DNA from: Litoditis marina
Taxonomy: Eukaryota; Nematoda; Chromadorea; Rhabditida; Rhabditidae
Direction: 5' to 3'
DNA: 64,000 nt
NCBI GenBank assembly: GCA_964036275.1
Contig: OZ038433.1
Location: forward strand, 49,871,605-49,935,604
Shown: piece after piece, positions 11,774-22,998 of the stretch
How positions within the stretch are numbered: position 1 is the first letter of the stretch
Layout of the letters: each line of letters opens with the position of its first letter
Notes under the pieces: generated by a model
What the model was told of the DNA's origin: nothing
Database searches by the model: none
The model's input: only the letters and a program-made list of their open reading frames with translations
Made by a program: the position numbers and the translations under genes

Positions 11774-14700
11774 ATGTCCTCGTTCAAGTACTACTTCGAG
11801 TCTGGGCAGACCGACCTTACCGCCGCCATTCTGTCCACGCCCTCACTCTGTCACGAGACACTGGATGACAAGGAACAGGTTCATATTTTCCTTTGATCGA
11901 ATTTATAAATATTACATATACTCTTATGTTTAATTATTAAAATACTAGTCTGTTACTGCAGTAACACTCACAAGTGGTGTTTTGAGCTTTAGTCTAGACG
12001 CCTAACAAGTTATGAAAACAAAGCAAAAAACAAATAGTACAAATGTAGTTCAGTATAGGAATAAAATTATTTTTCCTTGTTCCTGTAGTTTTCACGTTTC
12101 TTTGCAGATTAATGTATGACGTGTGAGAGAACGTGTTAAAACGGTGAATATCACGTTTCTCAACAAAAAATATGGGGAGCGAATTTCGTGATTAGTTGGT
12201 ACCAGCTGAACTTCTCACCGAAAATGAAAGAAAATTCCGGTTTTTCTGATACTTTGCCCGGAAATTTCCGCTCAACTTCATGAGAGTAGCGTTGATTGAA
12301 TACGTATCGATTGCAATTCAACATCTCTGTTCTCAGGTTGTGTTCACTCGTCCCTCTCCCCACCGATCCCATTGCGTCATTGTGGCCAGAACGTATTTCT
12401 GGGTCAACCGGAAGGATATTCGCCGGCAGTCGACGGTTTTGGACAGGAAACTGGACCTGTTCAGGGATGAACGAGGTAATTTCAGTTATAGAGATGTAAG
12501 AAACAAATTGAATGTTTACTCAACTCGATGAAGTGAAGTTGATAAAGGATGAGAAAGATTCTTATCACTTTTTCCAATCCATAAGTCGCAAATTTTCCAC
12601 TTACGTCTGCTCCTGTTCTCGCTTTCATGCATTTCTTACTTGATAAATGGGAATAAAACCAGAAAGATAGAAGAAATCATATTTTTGTTGCAGTCTGCTT
12701 TGTTTGTAGTTTGACACCGGAAAACTTTTAATCTAAATTTGGTAGAAATAATATTACCACCAATATTTAAATACTATTCGAATTCTGACAAACGGATGAT
12801 GTTTTTGGTAGATCATAAATTTCTTCCAACGAGTTTCTCTTCCCTTTTCAGATGTGCACTACAACTACTGTCAGTTCAACGACGTTTCACCCATGCAAAT
12901 GGACCTATTGTTGAGGTCCATCTGTCCGAGCAACATGGGACTGTACGCGCAACCGGTCACAGGTACTATTGAGTTTTATTAGTAAAACAAAATTGACTTG
13001 AATTAGATTTAAATAAAGAGGTTTTTGTTAGAAGTCTAGTACGGGCTGTAATCCTATTATATTCATTGGCTACAAATAAAGGTGAAGCTCAGAGAAGTAA
13101 TACAAAATAGAAAAACGAAGAGAGGAAGAGTAAAAAAGTCCAAGTTGCAACTAGATACAGAAGGAATAGAGTAAGGAATAGAAGTGTTTCTCATGAAGCA
13201 TTCGTTGTCTCCTAGCAGAAGTACCGCTCACTGATTACTCTCAAACAACTGTGTATTTGGAGAAATCCATGTAGAAACTCTGTCCACACATAGAAATATT
13301 GTATCGATTGCTACAAAAAGATCAGATAACAAATGTAATGAAAATTTCGAGCTCAAACTATGAAGTTGGTTTATTAACTTCTAACGTGAAAAACTTAATC
13401 ATCGTGTACTCTGTATTCCAGCCGACACTCTATCCCTCCTTCTCGGCATGGCGATGAAGTTCGAGATTCCATTCCTCCTCGAGGAATGCCGCCGGTTTAT
13501 CTACGAACTGAAGTGAGTCCCCACACTATTTTCGTAGCTTTCCATCAAACATCATTTCCCCTCCCAAGTAACTTTAATATAACTGAACGGTTCGCTCAGT
13601 GTACGTATGCTAGAAGATCCCGGCACCTTTATCCCATCCTGCGTCTCTTCGAACAAACACTGTTTCTTTGCTCTTACATCCCGCCGGGATGTAAGAGACG
13701 AGAAACAATGAGGCAGAGCGAAAGACGCAGGATGGGATGGAGCTGCCGGGATCTTCTAGCATACGTACTCAGAGCTCTCAACTAATTGGCTAAAAGTTGT
13801 CTCAGATTCGCTGTAGAGACCATAACGCAAAAGAAACAGAAAACTAAACGTTTAATGGTTAACGAACAATACTCTTGTCGTTAGAATTAGATGGCGATGA
13901 TTGAATCGGAACGTTTCCAGATTCAATGCGATGCCGGTCGGTCTCCTTCTGAATTGGTTCGACTTCGTCACGAACCTAGGTATCGACGACCTCGTTGATG
14001 GGACCTCAGAGACGACTCGCAGACCGGTTGGTTCTATTTTCCATTATAAATGCACATCTTCACGTTTAGAATTTTGTGCCGTTTAGAATAGTTTTCGTGC
14101 CACTCAGATTAGTTTAGAGTGAGTATGAGCAACATAAATAGTTCTCAACTCAAAGAATATGTGTTCAGATGTAAAACTAGCTACAAAATTTTGAGAAGCT
14201 ATTAGAAAATATTTGCATTTGTTATTTTTACCTAATTTGTATACGCTGCACTTGTTTTAGTCGGTTTTGGTTCGCGCAAAGTTCTGTTTAGGTACCTCGG
14301 GGTACCTAAACTAGCTTTTCATTCTGTCCTCCTTTAAGACTGATACGTGTGTGAAACGACTCCAAAGGCAGCTTTGAGTTCATTATAAACACAACTTGTA
14401 TGTCGAACATTATCGCTTTCAGATTCAATCTCTAATTCTGCACGCCCTCCTCTCTTCCGCCGATTATTCCCTCGCCGTTTCTATGGTGTTCCTCAGCAAA
14501 TCCCCGAACGTTCCGATTCTGAAAGCCATTTTCAGAAGGTTGGTCACACATTTATGTGATAGTAAGCGTTAGAGTAAACATACATTTGACGTCAATACGA
14601 TTTCAATCGATATCAATCGATATAAAAGTCCTCAGAAACCTCAAGTAGTGTTTCAGAAACTGTTTCTTGTAGAGTTAGGATTCGTTGAGAGTGAAGTTAT

Positions 14701-15411
14701 ACTCATATGTCTGTGCATTTGGTTAGATTCGCTGATATCTTGTTGATAATTTTTACAATTCCAGAAAAGAGAAGCGAGAACTGTTCCACCGACCCGTGTT
14801 CACCAACTTCCCCGTAGAAAACTGGTGTGAATGCAACAGGAACACCTCCCCGTCGACTTGTGGTACGTTCTATTTTTATATTATATTTTGTATATATATA
14901 TATAATTCATCATCAATCTTTTTGAAATCAAAGCGTCTAAGAGTAGTTGGAAAAAATAAAATTTCCATTGCACTTCAATGTAATCTGTTATCTGTTGCAC
15001 CGGTCGAATTGAAGCAGCCATTTCATTGTTCCTATAAATCTATTTCAAAGACTAATAAATGCTCATTCGAATTAGGAATGTGAATATAAGTTACCCGGAA
15101 ATACCGATAATTAAGTAAGAGGGAGTGCTCAAAGAAAGGCTGGCAGAAACTGTACTCATTGTCGTGTTGGTAATGTTTTCAGCCTAAATTCTACAATAAT
15201 TAATTATAGGCAGCACGAAACTTATAGTCGCTTCCGAAATAAAGTAACTTTTGCAGGTCTCGCGTGCACTCTGTGTCAGTCCGGAGTTTGCGCTGCATGC
15301 AGCGGCTCCATCTGCATCGAAACAATCGATAACGCGCTGCAGGAAATTATCGATTCTTTCCGCACAAACACCCCGGATTCTGGATACGAGAGTCTTCTTC
15401 CCGCAGAATAA
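11774..15411 (+). CDS. BTB-domain protein with C-terminal cysteine cluster (copy B)
   Basis: Exons 11774-11878, 12337-12475, 12852-12962, 13422-13512, 13921-13993, 14423-14538, 14765-14862, 15257-15411. The model, frame, splice sites and 295-residue length are the same as for copy A. The only protein change I find is Glu to Asp at residue 187, a conservative change after the BTB domain. The gene is intact, with all eight tail cysteines kept and its own upstream MITE and acceptor at the ATG, so both copies should be expressible. If the duplication is real, it simply doubles gene dose; function is otherwise as for copy A. Confidence 0.82.
13601..13768. mobile_element. Foldback (hairpin) element in BTB intron 4, copy B
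   Basis: Identical by eye to the element at 7508-7675; carried along by the segmental duplication. Confidence 0.85.
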
Positions 15412-16137
15412 CTTGTGTATGCCTAATTTGTTTTTATCGATCTTATCTACTTTTTCTTGGCTCACATACTATCCCTACCGTACGTCCGTACGGGTAAATT
15501 CATAATTTTTGTTTCACTAGTCATTTACAAATTATTGACATTTACGGGTTACTAAGTTGTATAATAACGTGTAGTTTCACATAACTATATTTAAAAATTA
15601 TAATAACTTCTGAACAGATCTCTTTTTCTACGGTGAATAGTTGCTTACACCTATTATCGTCATTGTCTCTTTCACTCAATAATAATACTGGTGTTTTTAT
15701 GTACGGTTATTATGTGTTTTTGTATACATTCATATACATTTGTGTTTTTCAATGAAAACTCGAAATGAATCAGTGTTGAAGTTATTCACTGTGCAAATGA
15801 AATCGCTTTTGAGATTCCAGTGATATCTCATGTTCACCTCTCGAGATTTTCGAAGAAACGTATCCATGCTTGTTGTAACGCTGAATTCATATTCTAAACT
15901 CTTGGATAAAGAATTGTATGGTCTCTTATTTTCGAACTTAACGGTGTTTTGGCACTGTTTTCTTAGATTTTTATGTTACTATTCTGCAGAACTTTTTGCT
16001 ACAAAACCTTGTTCATAATGTTCTCTGATACTATCTATCGATACATTGTTCTCTGATAATATCTATCGATTTCTTATTCTAATAATTTCTCCTTTAGGAA
16101 TTGTGTTATCCTAGAAACTAATGTAATTTATATACAA

Positions 16138-16583
16138 AACGTATGTGAAGTGAGAGACGATTAGCTTTCGAGAATGAACTGCATGAAATATGGAAAAGGC
16201 GGACAATCACTCAAGAGGGGAATTGAAAATCTAGTCTCACAATTTTCATGAGTCAAAAACTGGTTGGTTTTCTACTGAAAAAGAGCATGCAGCAAACAAA
16301 CATAATGATGAAACGTCCAATTATGACAATTTTTCACCCTTCAATAAAAACTCTTAAGAGAACAGAGTAGTTCACTTTTGTTGGAGATACATTTTTAGTG
16401 TGAGCGGAATGTTTTCAAAGGTTGAGCACTTACGAATTTTCCTGATTAAGTGTGTTTGGACGATCATGAAAATTGCGAGATTGTTAGATTTTCAATTTCC
16501 CTCTTGAGTTATTGACCTCCTTTTCTATATTTTATGATGTTCAATCTCAAAAGCTAATCGTTTCTCACTTAACATTCATTTTT
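16138..16583. mobile_element. Foldback element with about 105-bp inverted arms (copy B)
   Basis: Duplicate of the element at 10045-10490, same arms and spacing. Confidence 0.75.
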
Positions 16584-17239
16584 TTACCCAAATCAATATA
16601 TAATTGATCGAACAAAACAAAAAAAACTAATAAACTTCCAAAATACCATACTCCAGCAACAATAGTTGTTAAATGCAAGTTGTGTTCTTAGTGAACTCCC
16701 TTACACACTCAAGTGTTCCAGGAGATGGTTATAACTTCGTCTCTGCTGACTGAGTAATTCTACTGTCGGATTGTAAGTAATGAAATAAGTTGACAGATGA
16801 AACAGCAACAGAAAGTTTGATCTTCCTCTGAACCATAGTTATATGCTCCATATCGGGTTAAACATCCTTTTTTATATTGTAAAAATCTACCAAATATTTG
16901 TCCAATTAAAGGGACCAGGAAGGAATTTAAAATGAAAGAACTGCCTAAAACAAACTTATATATACATTTTTAATTTTGGATTTATTCATGTAATTAGCTT
17001 ATTTGGCGAGATACGGTGTCTAATTTTGCACAAACAAAAGCGTCTTTTTGCAAATATTTGCGTAAGTCGTGTTTGTTGAAATAGTTCAATGAGACCTTGT
17101 TCACAAATTTTTCATACGAGTTAAACATTCGACTGACTTACAATTATAGCTGTTCCTCTCCAGCCAACCATAGATGTTTGGTCGATGGAAAACTGCGGCG
17201 AGTGAGAAATTGAACAGAAATACGAAGAGAAGAATCATA

Positions 17240-17373
17240 TATACTAGAAGAAAATTGAATACTCACGTGAAGTTAGCATTCTAATGGGGAATTGTGCACT
17301 TTATCTTTACACTTTTCTGAGTTCTGCTGTATTTAACATGTTTCACGTCACTGTGCAATTGACTAATAGTATA
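17240..17373. mobile_element. MITE, CACGTG family, copy 4
   Basis: Duplicate of the element at 11147-11280, carried by the segmental duplication. Confidence 0.75.
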
Positions 17374-17908
17374 TACGTTCCCGCAATCCAGAAGAAAATG
17401 TGATTAATCTCAACTGAAAAGGCTTAGAGAAAAACTATGGAAAGCATGTATGCTACATGAGAATCCCATAAAAGAGATAACATTTTACACATGACCTGCA
17501 CAAAATTATATCGAATTCCACAGTGTAGCATGTATGTGTATTCGTACAATCATCTAAGTTTCTTTTAATTTTTCCCGGTCTCATGAAGGAGAACGAGAAA
17601 GAAGAAACAATTTATCAAATAATTAATGAACATGGCATTTGAACAGAAAAAAAAAACAAATATATGAAAAGTGAGAAGGAGTTGAGGTTCATTAAAAATC
17701 CGCAAGAGAAATCGCACAAAAGAGAAAGTTTGTTTTCATCTGCTCCTCAATTGGGTCAACCCTCGCGGTACAATAACTAGTAGCTAATCTACTGAAGTTG
17801 TCCGAAAAACCAGAAAAATCAAAAAGGCTCGACTTTCGTAAATAATAAACAAGAACACTGTCTAATATTGAAGCGAAGCAGAAAAACGGAAAATCGCGGG
17901 AAATCTCA

Positions 17909-18042
17909 TATACTAGAAGTCAATTGAATAGTCACGTAAAGTTAGCGTTGTAATGAGGCTTCGTGCACTTTGTAATTGCACGTTTCTGAGTTCTGCTGTG
18001 TTTAACATGTTTCACGTGACTGTGTAATTGGCTTACAGTATA
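17909..18042. mobile_element. MITE, CACGTG family, copy 5
   Basis: Best-preserved ends of the family: left TATACTAGAAGTCAATTGAA; the right end read in reverse gives TATACTGTAAGCCAATTACA. The arms are therefore imperfect inverted repeats of about 30 bases. No reading frame inside. Confidence 0.8.
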
Positions 18043-18732
18043 GCTCTAATAACAAGGGAAGTTAGAGACGACATAAAGCAAAAGTTAGCAAACTTTTACA
18101 ACTGAAGTTTTGCACATCAAACATTTAGCCGAAACTTGTATATTACTCAGAATAGTTATATGTGCTAGAGACCGAACATGTCAGAATGATGTACAGATGA
18201 AGTTGAACTATATTTTAGTTGATTTAAAAAAAAACGTTGTTAGTTAAATGTATTACGGGTTTGACATGTATCCTAAATTATTACTAAGCCGAGAGCGACC
18301 CAAAATTTAGAGTTCAATAAGTAAACCTTGATAATAATTAAATTGCTGGAAAGTTTGAAAAAATACGGTGAATGTAGTAGAAAATACATTACACTCGATG
18401 AACAGTTGAGAATATCAGTTCCTACTGTTCGCATAAGTTATCGAGTCGGGGAAAAAGTAGGTTTCAAGATGAACTATCAATCAGCCGATACTATTAATCA
18501 ATGTTTAGCACAGTTTCGAGAGCAAAACAGCTTAACAAGTAGTTGGTTGTGCGGAATCAATAAGTACTACAATATCATCAACGAACATTTCTTTTATTCA
18601 TAGTGAGAGTGAAACAGCGAGCTGCATATAAACTTTTCTTAACCATTCGGCTGTGTTCAGTTATTACCAGTCTACTGACGAAACACAAAATGTATTTTAT
18701 ATGCATATGCAATCCAGTATGTAACCTTTTTT

Positions 18733-18925
18733 TTCTTCTCTCTCTATTTCTTTCTTTCTCTCTTTCTCTCTTTCTCTCTTTCTCTCTTTCTCTATTTCTC
18801 TCTTTCTCTCTTTCTCTCTTTCTCTCTTTCTCTCTTTCTCTCTTTCTCTCTTTCTCTCTTTCTCTCTTTCTCTCTTTCTCTCTTTCTTTCTTTCTCTTTT
18901 TCTCTCTTTCTCTCTCACTACACTC
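18733..18925. repeat. TTTCTCTC microsatellite
   Basis: About 24 tandem copies of an 8-base pyrimidine unit with a few variants. The apparent Ser/Leu/Phe or Arg/Glu/Lys open frames across it are artefacts. Confidence 0.95.
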
Positions 18926-19732
18926 TGTGAAATACCCATAGCTGACCTGTAGTTTAAACTTGGTTCACCCCATAGTCTAAGAATTCAGACCAAAAAGCAC
19001 TGAGATCAAACTACAGACACAGCGAAACTGAGCAACATACACCGTATACTCTTGGTATCTACTAGAAATTTTTCATTGAAGTTGTCCCTGTGTTTCCAAT
19101 AACTTTATTCAATGTATTCTTATAACTATAAATATCGTGTTTTTATCAAGTAACTTCCTTGTGCATCCAGTCTTTCAAAGATCGTTGTAACAAAAAGATT
19201 CTAGTTTGTCATGGACTATGATGTCTTATTGCACTAATTTGGTAAACAATATATAAAACGAACTAATTCAATCATTCAATCAACGAGACAAAGTTACTAA
19301 CCACTACACTACTGTCTAGTGTATTTTCCAGTTCCACCACACTTTGCTGTAAAACTAACACAGTTTTTCTAGGTTCTTTCTTATGTTGTATTTTGAAATT
19401 TTTATGTTCCTGATAAGCATACAGACAAATTTTTACTGGCATATTTGCGATACGCAGAGATTTAGGCGTTTTTTTTGTGGTTGGAGAAAACAAAATGAAA
19501 GCAAAAATTAGAGAAATTGTATGTTAAATCTAAGAAGTAGTTTGAAGGTTGGTTAATAAAACATTAGATAAACAAGGTAGGCGCCGGCGGCTAAAGCCGC
19601 CTCCTCCTCCCTTGTTCTTATTCCAGGCTGACAATGTTTCTAGGACGGGTTTTTACCCCCATGAAACCCATAAATGTTTTTACCCTCATGAGTTACCCCC
19701 TCCCCTTCATGTATAACGCGTAGCTTACTTTA

Positions 19733-20140
19733 CCCTAGAGCGTGTGAGTCTACGTCTACGTACTCCCACGTAGAGCGCGTGAGCCTACTTTCACGTAGAG
19801 CGCGTGAGCTCACTCTCACGTGAAGCGCGTGAACATACCCCCACGTAGAGCGCGTGGAATTTAATTATACGTAGAGCGTGTGAGCCTACTTTCACGTAGA
19901 GCGCGTGAGCCTTCATTCACATAGAGCGCGTGAGCTCACTCTTACGTAGTATGTGAGCCTACTTCCAGATGGCGAGACCTCTCGTTAACATACAGCGGCA
20001 GACCTCTCCTTAACATAGAGTGCAAAACCTCTTCTTGATATAAGGCGCCAAACAACCCCTAACTCAGAGCCCGAACAGTTCTTCTTAAAATAGGGCGTGT
20101 TAGTTCTCTTCAACATAGACCGTGAACCTTACATTAAACG
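19733..20140. repeat. 25-bp minisatellite, decaying to the right
   Basis: About sixteen tandem units. The left units have the consensus GAGCGCGTGAGCCTACTTTC followed by ACGTA (25 bases) and are CpG-rich; from about 19970 rightward the units drift to forms such as CTTAACATAGAGTGC while keeping a similar period. No gene lies within. Confidence 0.85.
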
Positions 20141-20784
20141 TGGGCATAAACGTGACTGGTCAATGGTTTTATTTCTTCCCGATTCTTTCTCTCTTTCCGG
20201 TAAACCACCGATCGACTCACTGAGAAATTAGAAATGAAATAGCGATTTCTTGTAACTGACGTGCCTTGCACTGCTCTCTATTTTTTGCCGAAATCAACTG
20301 GAAAAACGATTTGCTTCGCACAAACAAACAGACAGACGGAATTACCCAATTATTGTAGTAGATGTGGATTTACGATAAATAGTGTGATGTTCATGTTTCA
20401 AATATTTCCACCGCGGCTGCAGTTAAGGTTCAACTTGAATTCAGTTAACCTTTAGCGCCTGTAGGTTTCAAACCCATTATAAAACAGTATTTTGTCTGGA
20501 GAAAGCAGTTTGTTAGAAAACTACAGATAGATGGTGAATAGTAACATCTACACCGGTATAGAAATGTGCGAAAGTCACATCCACAAGATAAATCAATGGG
20601 CTAGAGTCCGATGAAAATGTCATCGATTTTTGTATAAGGTAACTTAGATCATTGTATCAGTTCATTTATTGGAAAAGAATCACATTATTGTGTTTTCTAT
20701 AGTTTTAGCTTTTATCTGAAATTTCTATTCCAGACTGCCCACTTGTATCTCTATAAGCTAAGAATCAACACAAATCGTACTACA

Positions 20785-21720
20785 ATGAAACATCTACACT
20801 GCTTATTTGTCATTATTTTAGTCAGTTCCGAAGGTTTGTCGCTAGATATTTTCTCACCAAATGCTGGTACTCGTTTTTCACAATTATCGAAGAGTGGTTC
20901 TAAAAATAATAAGCTTCATTCATTGGCACAAACACGCAGTAGATATTTATGATCAGAGTGTGTATAAACATAGAAGTTTTCGGCGGGATTGAGCGAACTA
21001 AGTTAAGAAGTGAGGATGAACATTATAAGAACAAGGTGAAACACTCGACTGTCCTAAATTAGAACACTCTCACCAAGCAAACCTTTCGAGAGATTCAATA
21101 AATTGAAAGTAACAGAGGTTATTAAATGGAACTTCATTGTATGTCTACATCTTTAATTCATAAATTAACAGAGTATAACAGTGTTTGGTGAGACCTTGCT
21201 GGATCGTTTGTACAAAAAGGCGAAATATGGCTACAAGTCCCTCCAACATCCTCCCGATAAGGACACTTTAGGCACTGCGGCAATGGTCGGGCCTCGGTCG
21301 GTAGGTCAAACACTTCTCATCAATTTTTTTTAGTTTTTTGTCTTCATAAAAACCAAAAAATCTCCATCAATCTTCCCATCTCTCTTCTTTCTAATTTGCG
21401 CTCTCTCTCTCTCCTGTCGTTGTTTTTCATTGCTTAACACCATATATGTTTGTGTACATCTACTCAAACTGAGATTTTTAAAACCCAGATATTTAAAGTT
21501 GAAAGTTCACACTTACACATCCTGCGTCATCACAAACAGTTTTCAGCAGCACGAGATTGGTACGTTCCGCGGCTATTCCATTCTGTCCCGGCAGCTGTAG
21601 GGCTACATTGACGACAACGGGGTCCCGGTCCCTTACTTACCGTATACCGGTGAGGTTTCCGAAATAGCCGAACACCAACGGCACCCGATGAAGAGAACGC
21701 AGGAGACAAGAAACGAATGA
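20785..21720 (+). pseudogene. Small secreted-protein gene with an in-frame TAG (possible pseudogene)
   Basis: The ATG at 20785 opens a segment starting MKHLHCLFVIILVSSEG, a plausible signal peptide; unspliced, that frame ends at 20952. A second coding-like exon spans about 21182-21300 (FGETLLDRLYKKAKYGYK...), ending at donor GTAGGT. A third starts at 21547 after TTTTCAG in phase 0 and runs to TGA at 21718, but holds TAG at 21598-21600. Codons on both sides of the TAG are strongly C-ending, unlike flanking DNA, and the segment after it contains DDNGVPVPYLPYTG. It could be a recent nonsense mutation, readthrough, an error, or the true stop. The exon 1 donor is unresolved (for example GTAGAT at 20938 or GTTTGT near 20834). 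No family recognised. Confidence 0.4.
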
Positions 21721-22163
21721 ACATTCGGTTACTCAAAGAGATTTTGGTGTTTGATATACGTATGTTTTATAGTTTCACGTGTTTTTATTGTTATTTGTAT
21801 GAACTTTTAAACGAATTAATGAACGATTTTTCCATGAAGAATTTCTTTTCTCGTCTCTTCACGTTTCTTTATTGTAACTTTGTATTGACTCTTGAATCAA
21901 CCAAATGAACGACTTTTCCATAAACAACTCAATGTTCTCGTTTTATTCTTCACGTTTTATTATTGTGATTTTGTAGTGACTTTTGAACAAACCATGAATA
22001 TTATTCATTCAATCATTCTCGATTCTAATTTGCAATGAAACAAGTTTTCGTCATGTGTTCTACTTATCCGCCTTCATTAATTAAATTTTGCTGTTTTTCG
22101 CTGCTATGTTGAACTCATTCGCTCAATAACAGTTTTGATAAAATAATTGTTTATTGTTACATA

Positions 22164-22169
22164 TTTATT
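22164..22169 (-). terminator. Poly(A) signal for the minus-strand secreted-protein gene
   Basis: AATAAA on the minus strand, 22 bases past the stop codon at 22191-22193. A second AATAAA lies at 22150-22155. Confidence 0.6.
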
Positions 22170-22190
22170 CTGTTTAGAACGCTATTTTGT

Positions 22191-22956
22191 CTAGGAAAAA
22201 TCGATGGCGGCCAGTCTGATGTCGTAGATTTCTCCCCCGACGAAGGCCGTGTAGTCGCAGAAGTTCATGTCCTGAAATTCGATCACGATGCCAGAAACAC
22301 AAAAGTGCAGAAAGTGCACAAAAGTGCAGAAAATAATTTGATAATTGAAAATAAATTTATGTTTTTTTTGTTTTCCCAGTAAATATTCATACAGTCTCAA
22401 CCTAACAAAACATGCCAATCTGAATGATCTTCCCAAAAACCAATATTTATATTCGTGCCATCATTATTCTCCTATCCTACAAACTTCTCGGTACAATCAT
22501 CGTTTTAAAATACGCCATGTCTCCAATTTCTGGTAATTGGAGACATCTAAAAATGTGGAAAGACACGTGGTCAATCGCGAATGAACATTCTATTCTATTT
22601 CACCTGATATGATCTCTGCAGATTACAAGCACACGGGGCAGTTTTGAACATTCCATGAAGCATCATGCGTGTTCAGTATTGAATAGTGTTAACTATTCAT
22701 GTGTTTCACACGGTTTATAAAATGAAACACAAACGTCGATCAAGTATATATTTCACCTGGAAAACAGAGTCGAGCGAGAAGCCGTCAGTTTTTACCACGT
22801 TGATACACCATCCCGGGCGGTTCAGGTTGTACGAGAGAGCCTTGGCGATACCCTGAACAGAACCAGGTCACAATCATGGAATCTCTCTTGTTTTCCCCTT
22901 TTTCTCTCCTTTTCTCTTTTCCCTCTTTCCGCGTTCTCTCTCTTTTTTTCCTATCT

Positions 22957-22998
<42 letters not shown>

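Larger units (their letters stand above)
11484..17578 (+). repeat. Tandem duplication, copy B (about 6.1 kb)
   Basis: Direct repeat of 5386-11485. Differences found by eye relative to copy A: loss of AACTT after 13040, T to A at 13392, G to T at 14464 (the only coding change, Glu187Asp) and G to T at 16759. The near identity implies a very recent event, gene conversion, or an uncollapsed haplotype in the assembly. Confidence 0.97.
17577..20784. other. Intergenic, repeat-rich
   Basis: No gene seen. Contents: a MITE (17909-18042), a pyrimidine microsatellite (about 18733-18925) and a minisatellite (19733-20140), with AT-rich unique sequence between. The open frame near 18330-18600 has no ATG at its head and no coding-like codon use. 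Confidence 0.6.

Noticed and set aside
18328..18603. 91-codon plus-strand frame
   Set aside because: Opens with TTG rather than ATG, is AT-rich and has no coding-like codon use or splice partners.
18603..18941. Frames on both strands over the pyrimidine repeat
   Set aside because: Low-complexity products of the TTTCTCTC microsatellite.
21530..21736. 68-codon minus-strand frame opposite the third exon of the gene at 20785
   Set aside because: The plus strand has the C-ending codon pattern and a matching acceptor; the minus frame is its shadow.
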